The notes under the pieces were generated by a model that was not told where the DNA came from, searched no databases, and saw only the letters and a program-made list of their open reading frames with translations. A stretch of 64,000 bases of DNA from Thermosipho affectus (GTDB lineage: Bacteria > Thermotogota > Thermotogae > Thermotogales > Fervidobacteriaceae), in assembly GCF_001990485.1 (NCBI RefSeq), contig NZ_LBFC01000021.1, forward strand, positions 1 through 64,000. The letters run 5' to 3'. Positions 45,614 to 54,750 of this stretch are shown here, piece after piece. A program made the translations under genes and the position numbers. Every line of letters starts with the position of its first letter. Position 1 is the stretch's first letter.

Positions 45614-46266
45614 TTAAATTCTTATTGTTTCAAAGTAATTGTCTTGAAGATCAAAAAAAAGTAATTTGTTTACGAGTGCATCTTCAAGATTTCCAGATAA
45701 AATTTTTATTGCTTCCAAAACTTGAAATGATGCAGTAATTAAAACAGCAGGTGGAAATACTTGGGGTGTTGTTGGAAAAACATATCCCTTTAATATATTT
45801 AATAAGGACTTTGTAACATTTGGTAAGATTACTGTTATTTGTCCAGAAAATCTTTCTACAGCACCGTGTATTAGAGGAATATTTAATTTGTGTGATAAAT
45901 CATCCAGTATAAGTCTTCCTTCTATATTATCTAGACAGTCAAATATCAAATCAACTTTTTTGGAAAAGTTTTTTGTTATTTTTGAGCGAAGATTTCAACG
46001 TTGCAGTTTGGATTAATCCTTTTCAATTTTTCTTTTGCGATTATAACTTTTTGTTTGTTTACGTCGAAATAATCAAATAGTATTTGACGATTTAAATCTG
46101 GTGGATCTATACTTTTTGGATCGTATACAACGATGTTTTTAAAACCGAGTCTAACTAGCAATTCCAAATTGGTTAAACCTAACCCACCTGCACCTGCAAC
46201 CAAAATTTTTTTACTTAATATGTTTTTATCAATTAGTTTTTCATGTCTTGAAATTAATTTTTTCAT
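45614..46266 (-). pseudogene. ThiF/MoeB-like E1 protein, one-base frameshift
   Basis: Two adjoining frames together form one ThiF/MoeB-type adenylyltransferase of about 217 residues. The first (46266-45976) has the ATP loop GAGGLGLTNLE and DLNRQILF, then stops after AQK. The second continues with ITKNFSKKVD, LIFDCLDNIEGR, and IHGAVERFSGQ to 45614. Adding one A in the AAAAA at about 45979-45983 joins them exactly. Such proteins activate MoaD/ThiS-type sulfur carriers, encoded next door and also frameshifted. Real gene decay is likely; a sequence error cannot be excluded. Confidence 0.75.
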
Positions 46267-46270
46267 AATA

Positions 46271-46548
46271 TTATCCCCCTCCAACTGGTATTAATATTAT
46301 TAGTTCTCCGTCTTCTATGCTTTCTTTGTTTAGGATATTTCACCATTATTTAGGATTATAACAGATACTTTAGTTTTTATTTTATCGTTTAATAGTAAGA
46401 AAGTTTTTTCATTTTCTATCAAAAACGATATTTTCTTATGTGTTTTTTGGCTAATTTGTTTTGAAATTTCATCGAGTGTACCAAAATTTACTTCAATTGT
46501 ATTTACTCCAATTATATTTCTGGCAGCTTCTGAAAATTTTATTTTCAT
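46271..46548 (-). pseudogene. MoaD/ThiS-like sulfur carrier, one-base frameshift
   Basis: ATG 46548 after AAGGAGCG opens a ubiquitin-like MoaD/ThiS protein (KIKFSEAARNIIGV), which stops at 46330 after NNGEIS. A second frame carries the rest: NILNKESIEDGELIILIPVGGG, ending in the required Gly-Gly type C-terminus. One extra A in the AAA at about 46338-46340 restores a 92-residue protein. It is followed after four bases by the frameshifted ThiF/MoeB-like gene, its normal partner. Confidence 0.7.
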
Positions 46549-46563
46549 ACTTTCGCTCCTTAT

Positions 46564-46592
46564 TTGATATATTCCTGTTAATATTATATAAT
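46564..46592 (+). promoter_or_regulatory. Promoter of the phosphatase gene
   Basis: TTGATA (46564-46569), a 17-base spacer, then TATAAT (46587-46592). The leader before ATG 46609 would be about 10 bases. Confidence 0.65.
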
Positions 46593-46608
46593 TTTTCTGG
46601 TGATTTAT

Positions 46609-47298
46609 ATGATAGTTGTTTTTAGTGATATCCATGGTTGTTTTGAGCAATTTAAAAGGTTAGTTAATTATATTGAAAGAGTTTACAGTGATATAAGGTA
46701 TATATTCTTGGGCGATTTTATTGATAGAGGTAATGATTCTAAGAAAGTTGTGGACTTGGTTTTAGAGATAAAAAATAAAGTGGTACTTTTGGGTAATCAT
46801 GAAGAAATGATGTTAAGATACATGCAAGGGAAACCGTCTAGTTGGCTTTCTCAAAACAATGGTGGGTTAAAGACATTGAAATCTTTTGGCAAAAAACTAA
46901 ACAATTATATTCCTTTTTTCCAGGAACTTAGTTTTATACACTTTGAAAAGATAAAAGATTTTAATTTTGTATTCTCTCATGCAAATATATCAATGTCATT
47001 TCCGCTAAGAGAAGCCTTAAGTTTTAAAGGAAATTTTTGGAAATTTTTAGAAGAATATAATGTACCTTTAAAGGGGAGCAATATATGGTATAGAGTACCA
47101 GAATATATAGATGGATATGTAGTTGTGCACGGTCATACCCCCGTAAATGAACCTGTTGTTTTGAAGAAGGATGGAAAAATTTATGATATTAACATAGATA
47201 CAGGATGTGTTTATGGTGGTAATTTGACGGCTATGATTATTGAAGAAAATATAACGTTTATTAACGATGATCTTAAATATTTGGAGGGGAGAATATGA
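46609..47298 (+). CDS. Serine/threonine protein phosphatase-type metallophosphoesterase
   Basis: A 229-residue metallophosphoesterase with FSDIHGCFEQF, FLGDFIDRGNDSKKV, LLGNHEEMMLRY and VVHGHTPVNEPV, as in PrpA or bis(5'-nucleosyl)-tetraphosphatase-like phosphatases. It holds two metals. Substrate (phosphoprotein or nucleotide) cannot be fixed. ATG 46609 is preferred over the GTG at 46600. Its stop overlaps the EamA gene start by four bases. Confidence 0.9.
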   Translation: MIVVFSDIHGCFEQFKRLVNYIERVYSDIRYIFLGDFIDRGNDSKKVVDLVLEIKNKVVLLGNHEEMMLRYMQGKPSSWLSQNNGGLKTLKSFGKKLNNYIPFFQELSFIHFEKIKDFNFVFSHANISMSFPLREALSFKGNFWKFLEEYNVPLKGSNIWYRVPEYIDGYVVVHGHTPVNEPVVLKKDGKIYDINIDTGCVYGGNLTAMIIEENITFINDDLKYLEGRI

Positions 47299-48128
47299 AA
47301 GTTGTTGCAATAATAAATTTATTGATTGTAACTTTGATTTGGGGATTAACTTTTCCCATACAAAAGATGATTTTACCAAATATTTCTCCTTTTGCGTATA
47401 ATGCGATTCGATTTTGGATTGCGACTTTACTTTCGTATTTTATTTTTGGAAGAGGGAATAAATACGGTATAATTTTAGGTGTTGTGTTAGGAATATCATA
47501 TGCAACTCAAACTTGGGGACTTTCAATAACTACATCTTCAAAAAGTGGATTTATTACCGCATTTTACATAATGCTTATTCCGGTGTTTTCGTATTACATA
47601 GAAAAAAAGAAACCATCAAAAATTCAAGTCTTCTCATTTTTGATTGCTATTGTTGGTGAATATCTTCTTTCTGGAGGTATTAATAGTATAAATATTGGTG
47701 ATATTCTTACGTTTTTCTGTGCTATTTTTTATGCTTTACATGTTGTTTTAGTAACGCACTATTCCAAAAAGTCTAATGAAAAGGATTTGTTAACTTCTCA
47801 GTTTTTTATGGTAGCTTTGCTAAATACTTTATTTGGAATAAAAGGTACTTGGAATTTTAGTTTAAATGTTTTATCTGTTGCCTTGTTTACTGCGGTATTT
47901 GCCACTATATATGCGTTGATTGCACAAGCAAAATACCAAAAAATTGTAGGAAGCAATACAGCTGCATTAATTTTTGTGGGTGAGCCGATTTTTACAACGC
48001 TTTTTTCCATTTTACTTTTATCTGAGAGACTTTCGCTAATGCAAGTATTTGGGATGATTTTGACTTTGTTGGCTTTGATTTTGGCTATAATTCCCAAGAA
48101 ATTTTTAGGATTTTTAAGAGAGATGTAG
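47295..48128 (+). CDS. EamA/DMT family membrane transporter
   Basis: A 277-residue protein with ten predicted helices and two EamA repeats (TLIWGLTFPIQK in the first; FVGEPIFTTLFSILLLSERL in the second). DMT transporters export metabolites such as amino acids; the substrate is unknown. Start ATG after GGAGGGGAGAAT. It is followed by flgB after a short gap. Confidence 0.9.
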   Translation: MKVVAIINLLIVTLIWGLTFPIQKMILPNISPFAYNAIRFWIATLLSYFIFGRGNKYGIILGVVLGISYATQTWGLSITTSSKSGFITAFYIMLIPVFSYYIEKKKPSKIQVFSFLIAIVGEYLLSGGINSINIGDILTFFCAIFYALHVVLVTHYSKKSNEKDLLTSQFFMVALLNTLFGIKGTWNFSLNVLSVALFTAVFATIYALIAQAKYQKIVGSNTAALIFVGEPIFTTLFSILLLSERLSLMQVFGMILTLLALILAIIPKKFLGFLREM

Positions 48129-48153
48129 AATGATTAGAATGAGGAGGGGAAAG

Positions 48154-48537
48154 ATGTTTAATACGAATTTTCATACATTAAAGATTGCAATGGATGTAGC
48201 TTTAAAAAGGCAAGAAATACATTCACAAAATATTGCAAATGCGGAAACTCCAAATTATAAAAGAAAATATATAGCATTTGAAGAATTATTAAGTGAATCG
48301 AAGATGAAGTTAAAATTAAGAACTACTTCTGCTAATCATATAAGTAATATTAAGGAAAGCATAAATCCTATCTTAAAGACACAGGAAAACACCTCCTTAA
48401 CTAATGATAAGAATAACGTAGATATTGATGTCGAAATGGCTGAGATGGTTAAAAATGCTTTAAAGTATCAAACACTTTCTAGACTAATAAGTGCAAACAT
48501 TGAAAGGTATAACACAGTTGTAAGAAATATTAGATAA
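48154..48537 (+). CDS. flgB: Flagellar basal-body rod protein FlgB
   Basis: A 127-residue proximal rod protein. The N-terminal QEIHSQNIANAETPNYKRK motif is typical of FlgB/FlgC rod proteins, and the C-terminus has the helical VEMAEMVKNALKYQTLSRLIS. ATG 48154 follows GAGGAGGGG; the open frame begins at 48130 without a better site. First of flgB-flgC-fliE. Confidence 0.94.
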   Translation: MFNTNFHTLKIAMDVALKRQEIHSQNIANAETPNYKRKYIAFEELLSESKMKLKLRTTSANHISNIKESINPILKTQENTSLTNDKNNVDIDVEMAEMVKNALKYQTLSRLISANIERYNTVVRNIR

Positions 48538-48548
48538 GGAGGATTTGT

Positions 48549-48962
48549 ATGAACGAATTTAATATAATGACAATTGCTGCAACAGGTATGTCAGCTCAAA
48601 GATTGAGAATAGATGTTATTACAAATAATCTTGCAAATTCTGAAACTACACGTACAAAAAATGGGGAACCGTACAGAAGAAAGGTTCCGGTCTTTCAAGA
48701 ATTGGTTAGGAATATTAAAGGTAGGGTGGAAAATGGAGGAGTTATTGTTAAAAAAATATATGAAGATCAATCTCCTTTTAGAATAGTTTACGATCCTACT
48801 CATCCGGATGCTGATGAAAATGGTTATGTGAAATTACCAAATGTTAATGTAGTAAGGGAAATGGTTGATATGATAAATGCTCAACGTGCGTATGAGGCAA
48901 ATGTTACTGCTTTTAATACCACTAAAGCGATGATTAATAGTGCGCTCCAAATTGGGAGGTGA
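48549..48962 (+). CDS. flgC: Flagellar basal-body rod protein FlgC
   Basis: A 137-residue rod protein with N-terminal ATGMSAQRLRIDVITNNLAN, the segment YVKLPNVNVVREMVDMI, and a C-terminal helix RAYEANVTAFNTTKAM. It forms the proximal rod with FlgB. AAGGAGGATTTGT precedes the ATG. Confidence 0.96.
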   Translation: MNEFNIMTIAATGMSAQRLRIDVITNNLANSETTRTKNGEPYRRKVPVFQELVRNIKGRVENGGVIVKKIYEDQSPFRIVYDPTHPDADENGYVKLPNVNVVREMVDMINAQRAYEANVTAFNTTKAMINSALQIGR

Positions 48963-48967
48963 TTTGA

Positions 48968-49255
48968 ATGATAGATAAGGTAAATGGAATAGGAAATTAT
49001 GGGAATTTAAAACCAAATTCTTTGAAAAAGCAAAATAGTGATTTTACAAGTATATTGAATGATGCTATAAAAAGTGTTAATCAACAGCAAAAAAAGGCAG
49101 AACAAATGGCAGACGATTTTGCCACAGGGAAGATAAGTAATATACACGAGGTAATTGTGGAAGCTGAAAAGGCATCAATTTCACTTAGGCTTACTGTTGA
49201 GGTAAGAAATAAGATAGTAGATGCGTATAAAGAGATAATGAGGATGCAATTTTAA
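48968..49255 (+). CDS. fliE: Flagellar hook-basal body protein FliE
   Basis: A 95-residue protein with the FliE C-terminal half (KISNIHEVIVEAEKASISLR, then LTVEVRNKIVDAYKEIMRM). FliE joins the MS ring to the rod. Starts five bases after flgC. A strong terminator follows, so the operon ends here. Confidence 0.95.
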   Translation: MIDKVNGIGNYGNLKPNSLKKQNSDFTSILNDAIKSVNQQQKKAEQMADDFATGKISNIHEVIVEAEKASISLRLTVEVRNKIVDAYKEIMRMQF

Positions 49256-49287
49256 AAAAGGCTTCGGGAATTCCCGAAGCCTTTTTT
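49254..49287. terminator. Bidirectional terminator between fliE and hsp20
   Basis: A perfect 34-base inverted repeat with a GC-rich core and T-runs on both sides. It ends both the flgBC-fliE operon and the dnaK-hsp20 operon. Confidence 0.92.
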
Positions 49288-49715
49288 TATTCTACCTTTA
49301 TATCTATAATTTTCTTTTCTTTTTCTACTTTTTTAGGAAGTTCAATTTTTAAAACACCATCGTTAAATTTAGCGCTTATTTTTTCTACATCTACATAATC
49401 TGGTAATACAAATGCCCTTTCAAATTGACCTTCGACTCTTTCGATAACTCTGTAGTTCTTGTTTTTATCTTCTCTGTTAAATTTTCTTTCTCCCTTTATT
49501 ATTAAGACTCCATCTTCTATTGTTATTTTTACATCATCCTTTTTCATTCCAGGAAGTTCTGCCTCGATTACAACTTCATTTTCCGTTTCATATATGTCCA
49601 CTTTTGGGAAGTGAATTCTGGAACTTCTTGAAGGTTCCATGAAATCTTCAAATAATCTATCAATTTCCCTTTGAAGTTCTACAAATGGATCAAAGTAACC
49701 TCTTCTTGCTAACAT
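49287..49715 (-). CDS. Small heat shock protein Hsp20
   Basis: A 142-residue alpha-crystallin-type chaperone. The domain from about residue 38 has VDIYETENEVVIEAELPGM, and the C-terminal part has KISAKFNDGVLKIELPK. It holds unfolding proteins. ATG 49715 follows AAGGAGGTGAAACT; an earlier in-frame ATG at 49784 lies inside dnaK. It follows dnaK by 16 bases and is controlled with it. Confidence 0.94.
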   Translation of the reverse strand: MLARRGYFDPFVELQREIDRLFEDFMEPSRSSRIHFPKVDIYETENEVVIEAELPGMKKDDVKITIEDGVLIIKGERKFNREDKNKNYRVIERVEGQFERAFVLPDYVDVEKISAKFNDGVLKIELPKKVEKEKKIIDIKVE

Positions 49716-49731
49716 AGTTTCACCTCCTTTT

Positions 49732-51522
49732 TTATTTACTATTTTCTGATTGTTGATTACCATTTTGTTTGTATATATATTCACCTATTTTGTTTTTCTC
49801 CCTATCAAGCTCGTCAAACAACATCTTTATTCTTGGTATATCGTTTTTGTTTATAGCATCTCTTAAGTCTTTTACTAAGTTTTCAAGTTTTTGTTTTTCG
49901 TCTTGAGGAATCTTATCACCATATTCCTTTAGGGATTTTTCTATGTAGTATGCAAGGTCGTCTGCTTTGTTCTTTAATTCCACTTCTTCTCTTCTTCTTT
50001 TATCTTGTTCTTCGAATTTCTTTGCATCCTCTATTATCTTGTTAATATCATTTTCAGAAAGTTTATGTCTTCCAGAGACAACCATAGATTGTTCTTTTCC
50101 AGTTCCTAAATCTTTTGCAGAGACATGTACTATACCGTCGCTGTCAATGTCAAAAGTAACTTCAATTTGAGGAACTCCTCTGGGAGCAGGTGGAATTCCA
50201 ACTAATCTAAAGCTACCAAGCAATATATTATCCGCTGCAATTGGTCTTTCGCCTTGATATACTCTAACTTCTACCTCGGTTTGACCATCTTCTGCTGTTG
50301 TAAATACTTTACTCTTCTTAATTGGTATTGTTGAATTTCTAGGAATAATTGGTTCAAATAATCCGCCTTTTACTTCAATTCCCAATGTTAATGGAGTGAC
50401 ATCTACTAGGACAATATCTTTACCTTGTGCACCTTCTTCGCCAGCTAATATTGCCGCTTGAATAGCTGCTCCAACTGCAACAGCTTCATCGGGGTTTACT
50501 CCTTTATTCGGTTCTTTTCCAAAAATTTCTTTGATAAAGTTTTGTACCATAGGTACTCTTGTCATTCCGCCAACCAATATTATTTCATCAATATCTTCTG
50601 GTCTAAGTTTTGCGTCTGATAAAGCTTGTTCTATAGGTTTTCTCGTCATTTCTACTAGATCTCTAGTAAGAGATTCAAACATCGAACGTGTTAGTCTCAT
50701 TTCAAGATGCAACGGACCTTCTGCGGTAGCTGTTATGTAAGGAAGACTTATATCTGTTTCTAACTTACTTGAAAGCTCAATTTTTGCTTTTTCAGCTGCA
50801 TCTCTTAACCTTTGTAATGCTTGTTTGTCTTCTCTAAGGTCAACACCATGTTGTTTTTTGAATTCTTCAGCTAACCAGTCAATTATTTTTTGATCAAAGT
50901 CGTCTCCTCCAAGATGGTTATTACCAGATGTTGCGATTACTTGAATAACTCCATCCCCTATTTCAAGGATCGAAACGTCAAATGTACCTCCACCTAAGTC
51001 GTATACCAAAACTTTTTTTTCTTTTCCTTTTTTGTCGAGACCATACGCAAGTGCAGCGGCTGTAGGTTCGTTTATTATTCTTAAGACTTCAAAACCAGCT
51101 ATTCTTCCAGCGTCTTTTGTTGCTTGCCTTTGTGCATCGTTAAAATATGCAGGACATGTGATTACCGCTTTTTTTATTTCGCCACCCAAATATTCTTCAG
51201 CATCTCTTTTTAACTTTTTTAATACAAATGCACTAATCTCTTGTGGGGTGTATTCCTTGTCGTCGATTTTTACTTTGTAATCTGTTCCCATTTTCCTTTT
51301 AATTGATTTTATAGTCCTATCAGAATTCAAGATTAATTGTCTTTTGGCAGGTTCGCCAACCAATATTTCACCCGATTTACTAAAAGCGACTATTGATGGT
51401 GTAGTTCTTGTACCTTCAGCATTTGGAATAACCTCAACATTTGAATCTGGTTTCATCCATGCGATTACACTATTTGTTGTTCCCAAGTCTATACCTACAA
51501 CGTATTCTTTCTTATTTGCCAT
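49732..51522 (-). CDS. dnaK: Chaperone DnaK (Hsp70)
   Basis: A 596-residue Hsp70. The N-terminal ATPase has [22 protein letters not shown] and [12 protein letters not shown]; the substrate domain has [13 protein letters not shown]; the lid is helical. GrpE and DnaJ genes are not adjacent. Start ATG after GGAGGTGGAAAA. The promoter overlaps a CIRCE element. Confidence 0.97.
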   Translation of the reverse strand: MANKKEYVVGIDLGTTNSVIAWMKPDSNVEVIPNAEGTRTTPSIVAFSKSGEILVGEPAKRQLILNSDRTIKSIKRKMGTDYKVKIDDKEYTPQEISAFVLKKLKRDAEEYLGGEIKKAVITCPAYFNDAQRQATKDAGRIAGFEVLRIINEPTAAALAYGLDKKGKEKKVLVYDLGGGTFDVSILEIGDGVIQVIATSGNNHLGGDDFDQKIIDWLAEEFKKQHGVDLREDKQALQRLRDAAEKAKIELSSKLETDISLPYITATAEGPLHLEMRLTRSMFESLTRDLVEMTRKPIEQALSDAKLRPEDIDEIILVGGMTRVPMVQNFIKEIFGKEPNKGVNPDEAVAVGAAIQAAILAGEEGAQGKDIVLVDVTPLTLGIEVKGGLFEPIIPRNSTIPIKKSKVFTTAEDGQTEVEVRVYQGERPIAADNILLGSFRLVGIPPAPRGVPQIEVTFDIDSDGIVHVSAKDLGTGKEQSMVVSGRHKLSENDINKIIEDAKKFEEQDKRRREEVELKNKADDLAYYIEKSLKEYGDKIPQDEKQKLENLVKDLRDAINKNDIPRIKMLFDELDREKNKIGEYIYKQNGNQQSENSK

Positions 51523-51542
51523 TTTTCCACCTCCCAGTTTAT

Positions 51543-51571
51543 ATTATATGATATTAGCACTCTATTGTCAA
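51543..51571 (-). promoter_or_regulatory. Promoter of dnaK-hsp20
   Basis: On the minus strand TTGACA (51571-51566), a 17-base spacer, then TATAAT (51548-51543): a perfect sigma-A consensus. Confidence 0.85.
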
Positions 51572-51580
51572 GAGTGATAA
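51554..51580. promoter_or_regulatory. CIRCE element (HrcA operator)
   Basis: TTAGCACTC-N9-GAGTGATAA, against the consensus TTAGCACTC-N9-GAGTGCTAA, with one mismatch. The spacer holds the -35 box of the dnaK promoter. HrcA binding here would block dnaK-hsp20 until heat stress. Confidence 0.92.
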
Positions 51581-51590
51581 CACAAAATTC

Positions 51591-51627
51591 TAAAAAACAG
51601 GAAGGCTCATGAATAAATGCCTTCCTG
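51591..51627 (-). terminator. Terminator of the GntR/ABC operon
   Basis: CAGGAAGGC pairs with GCCTTCCTG around a 12-base loop, followed on the minus strand by a run of T. It lies after the YbjQ gene, which ends at 51672. Confidence 0.85.
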
Positions 51628-51671
51628 CGTGTTAATTTGTTGTTTACTTAAAATTATAGCAAACGTAACTT

Positions 51672-52004
51672 TTAATTGTTATCGGTTGTTGAGGATAATT
51701 TTACTGCTGTACCATATGCTAATATTTCTGCGGCACCACTCATTACTGCAGCGCTGGAAAATCTTATTGACACTATAGCATCGGCTCCTAGCTTTTCTGC
51801 TTCGTCGATCATCCTTTCTATTGCTTTGTTTCTTGCTTCAGTCATCATTTCTGTATAGGATTTGATTTCACCACCGGCCAATGTTTTAAATGCTGCGGCT
51901 ATGTCTTTCCCAAGATGTTTGGAATGTACTATGTTTCCCATGACTACTCCCAATATTTTTGTTATTTTGTACCCTGGAACTTTTTCCGTGGTAGATATTA
52001 ACAT
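51672..52004 (-). CDS. YbjQ / UPF0145 (DUF74) protein
   Basis: A 110-residue protein with the DUF74 start LISTTEKVPGYKITKILGVVMGN, the segment AEKLGADAIVSIRFSSA, and the C-terminal AEILAYGTAVKL. The family forms pentameric rings and has no firm function; heavy-metal binding has been suggested. AAAGGAGGAGAACAT precedes the ATG. It ends the leftward GntR/ABC/hydrolase run. Confidence 0.92.
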   Translation of the reverse strand: MLISTTEKVPGYKITKILGVVMGNIVHSKHLGKDIAAAFKTLAGGEIKSYTEMMTEARNKAIERMIDEAEKLGADAIVSIRFSSAAVMSGAAEILAYGTAVKLSSTTDNN

Positions 52005-52031
52005 AATGTTCTCCTCCTTTAATTTTTTACT

Positions 52032-53231
52032 TTAATTTTTTATAAATTTTATAATTTCATCAATAACTTTTGCATCAACATGATTTTCGATTAAGTATGC
52101 ATTTGGTGTTTTTTCACCTGGTATAAATAAATGAGTTAATCCATTAAAGAGTATAATTTTGGTATTGTTAGTTAAGTGTTCTTTGAATATGTTGTAGTCT
52201 TTTAAAGTTACTTGATAATCATTTTTTCCAAAAAGTATTAAAGTTTTCACCTTTCCTAAGTATTTTAATGGGTTGTAGCTTCGTAAATCATACCAATATT
52301 TTGCTTTTGCGCCTAATACAAATTCGTCATTTGGTATTTTATTTTCTTTAAGCTCTTGTAGTTTCTGTAATATTTCATTACTTGTATTTTGGAGAAATTT
52401 TAATTGATCAGCTATTACATCTTCTAAATTTCTTGCAGGTGGGGCAAGCAATATTAATCCTGAAATATTATCATTTATTGTTGCAATGTATGGGGCTACA
52501 TATGCACCAAGGCTATGTCCAAGTAGATATATCTCTTTGTAGTTATAATCCTTGAGTAATTTTATTGCTTTTAGAACATCGTTTATTATTTCTTCTTTAA
52601 TTGTTATATTTTCATTTGCTTGATACAAAGTTCTTTTGTTATATCTTAATACTGCTATATTGTTACTTGACAAGGCATATGCTATATCTTTAAATATTTT
52701 GTTTGGTCCAATTGTTTCGTCCATATCTTGTGGCCCTGAACCATGTATTAAAATTACCGCGTATTTTGTGTGCTCTTTTGGAATTGTTAATTTTCCTGGA
52801 AGATCACCAACTTTTACGTCTTTTTCCACAAATTTATCACTTTTAACGTACTGTGGTATTTTATATTCTACATTTTGCGCAGGAGAGAAAAACAAGCCAT
52901 CGATTTTTCCTTCTTTGTTTAGAGTGATAGATATATTTAAATTGCTTTTTTTAAACTTAGATGTGAATATGAAGACTTTATATGGTGGTTTTTCTATTAT
53001 TTGCAATTTTACTATCTTTTCAAATTTTCCGTATGTTGATGTTATTTGCTGCCATATTTTTTTTATTTTTTCTATTGGAAGATGTTGTTTCATTATATTG
53101 GATGATAGATTGTACGCCACTTTGTAGTTTTCATTTACAAGTGCATAAAAATAATTGTAAGCTATTTTTTCAAAATTTGATGAAAATAAAAAAGTTGAGA
53201 AGATTACAATAGAAATTATCCATCTTTTCAT
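52032..53231 (-). CDS. Exported alpha/beta hydrolase with DUF3887-like domain
   Basis: A 399-residue protein with a signal peptide (about 1-17), an N-terminal DUF3887-like domain (about 20-120), then an alpha/beta hydrolase. HGSGPQDMDETIGP is the oxyanion region, the nucleophile is in GHSLGAY, and His lies in GLTHLF. It is likely an esterase or peptidase acting outside the cytoplasm. It is adjacent to the ABC genes and starts two bases before the ABC permease gene, so it probably shares the GntR-controlled transcript. Confidence 0.85.
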   Translation of the reverse strand: MKRWIISIVIFSTFLFSSNFEKIAYNYFYALVNENYKVAYNLSSNIMKQHLPIEKIKKIWQQITSTYGKFEKIVKLQIIEKPPYKVFIFTSKFKKSNLNISITLNKEGKIDGLFFSPAQNVEYKIPQYVKSDKFVEKDVKVGDLPGKLTIPKEHTKYAVILIHGSGPQDMDETIGPNKIFKDIAYALSSNNIAVLRYNKRTLYQANENITIKEEIINDVLKAIKLLKDYNYKEIYLLGHSLGAYVAPYIATINDNISGLILLAPPARNLEDVIADQLKFLQNTSNEILQKLQELKENKIPNDEFVLGAKAKYWYDLRSYNPLKYLGKVKTLILFGKNDYQVTLKDYNIFKEHLTNNTKIILFNGLTHLFIPGEKTPNAYLIENHVDAKVIDEIIKFIKN

Positions 53232-53233
53232 TT

Positions 53234-53977
53234 TTACACCTCCTTATTTTCAAATAAGTAATACGAAAAGGATAAAAGTATTGTTCCAATTAAAATTAGT
53301 GATGTTGAATATGTAAAGTCTATTGTGGATTCTTTAAAAATTTTGTAGCCAAGAACATATTTATAGGTGTTAAGAAAACTTATGGGTCTTAAAAATCCGA
53401 GGGTAGTTGAAATACCTAGTATTGCAAAAGAAGTTAGCAAGGGTTTAACTTGATCGTTAAAAATCACAGAGAACATAAAAGATATGGAATACCAGAAAAA
53501 TGCACCGATAAAAGAATGTATGAAAAATTTTGTAGTTGTCTCAAAAGAAAGTGTTTTATTTGTGATTATGGAGTAAATATATGGAATGTAAGATAGAACA
53601 AAGATTTCTATAGAAAGTACAATAAAGCTGACGATAAACTTGTTGTAAAATATGTTTTTTCTTGATTTTCTTACAAGTAAAAATGAGATTGTTTCATTTT
53701 CAAATTCCCTTGAAAATAGTGGAAATGAAAGTATTATACCAATTATAGGAATTATTTGTCCAAAATTTTTCCCAAACCACTGTGATAATATGTAAAAATC
53801 CCAATTTTTGAGTTTTTCAACAAAATTATTTCCTACGAATCTTTGTATGACCTCTGAGTTTTTGTTTAGAAGATCTATCACAAAATTTTGAAATGGTGCA
53901 ATAGAAAAAAAGAGTATTAACATTACAACAAAGGTGAGAATACTTCTAGTTTTCATATCTATCCATTCTTTTTTCAT
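53234..53977 (-). CDS. ABC-2 type membrane permease
   Basis: A 247-residue membrane protein with six predicted helices of the ABC-2 layout; LFSREFENETISFLLVRKSRK lies in the expected loop after helix two. It partners the ATPase encoded just upstream, overlapping it by four bases. Substrate unknown; the set resembles exporter-type systems such as those controlled by YtrA. Confidence 0.85.
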   Translation of the reverse strand: MKKEWIDMKTRSILTFVVMLILFFSIAPFQNFVIDLLNKNSEVIQRFVGNNFVEKLKNWDFYILSQWFGKNFGQIIPIIGIILSFPLFSREFENETISFLLVRKSRKNIFYNKFIVSFIVLSIEIFVLSYIPYIYSIITNKTLSFETTTKFFIHSFIGAFFWYSISFMFSVIFNDQVKPLLTSFAILGISTTLGFLRPISFLNTYKYVLGYKIFKESTIDFTYSTSLILIGTILLSFSYYLFENKEV

Positions 53978-54750
53978 AACTTTTCCCCCTTTACAAGAGC
54001 CTCAAATATTATTTCGAAAGTTGCGGATTTTATATTCCCTTTTGCATTTTCTTTCTTGCAAAGGATTATTTTTTCGTTTCCTGTTTTTTTGTATAAAAGT
54101 CCTTTGATATTTTCGTTAGTAACACATAAAACATATTTTTCTTTGATGTTATCCATGTAATCGTATTCGACAATTTTTCCATTGGACATAATTGCAATTT
54201 TGTCTGCAATTTTTTCTACTTCGGAGAGTATGTGACTTGTTAAAAATACAGTTTTTTCTTCAAATGATAGTTTTCTAATGATTTCGATTACTTTTTTTTG
54301 CATTAGAGGGTCAAGCCCCCATGTGGGTTCGTCAAAAAAGTATATATCGACGTTTTCAGATAGTACAATTGCAAGATATAACAATGTTGTCATTCCATGT
54401 GATAATGTTGCAATTTTTTCATTGAGCGGAAGTTGAAATTCATTGACAAAATCCAATGATTTTTCCAATGAAAAGTTTGAAGAAAGTTCTTTGGTTATTT
54501 CCAATATTTTTTTTACTGTTAAATATTTATATAATTCTTTTTTTTCGGGAAGATATGTATATGTTCCATTGAGTATGATTTCTCCTTTGTCTTTTTTCCT
54601 TAAGTTTAATATGCACTTTAAGGTTGTTGTTTTACCAGCACCGTTGGGACCTAAAAGTGCAAATATTTCGCCTTTGTTTACTTCAAATGAGATATTATCT
54701 ACCGCTTTTTTTGAACCATATGCTTTTTTTAAATTTTTAACTTTTATCAA
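53974..54750 (-). CDS. ABC transporter ATP-binding protein
   Basis: A 258-residue ATPase. Walker A is GPNGAGKTT, the signature is LSHGMTTLLYLAIVL (a weakened LSGGQ), and Walker B is IYFFDEPTWGLDP. The likely start is TTG 54750 after GAGGGGGTGATTTCC; GTG 54759 is also possible. It overlaps the GntR gene by 14 bases and the permease gene by four. Confidence 0.9.
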   Translation of the reverse strand: MIKVKNLKKAYGSKKAVDNISFEVNKGEIFALLGPNGAGKTTTLKCILNLRKKDKGEIILNGTYTYLPEKKELYKYLTVKKILEITKELSSNFSLEKSLDFVNEFQLPLNEKIATLSHGMTTLLYLAIVLSENVDIYFFDEPTWGLDPLMQKKVIEIIRKLSFEEKTVFLTSHILSEVEKIADKIAIMSNGKIVEYDYMDNIKEKYVLCVTNENIKGLLYKKTGNEKIILCKKENAKGNIKSATFEIIFEALVKGEKL

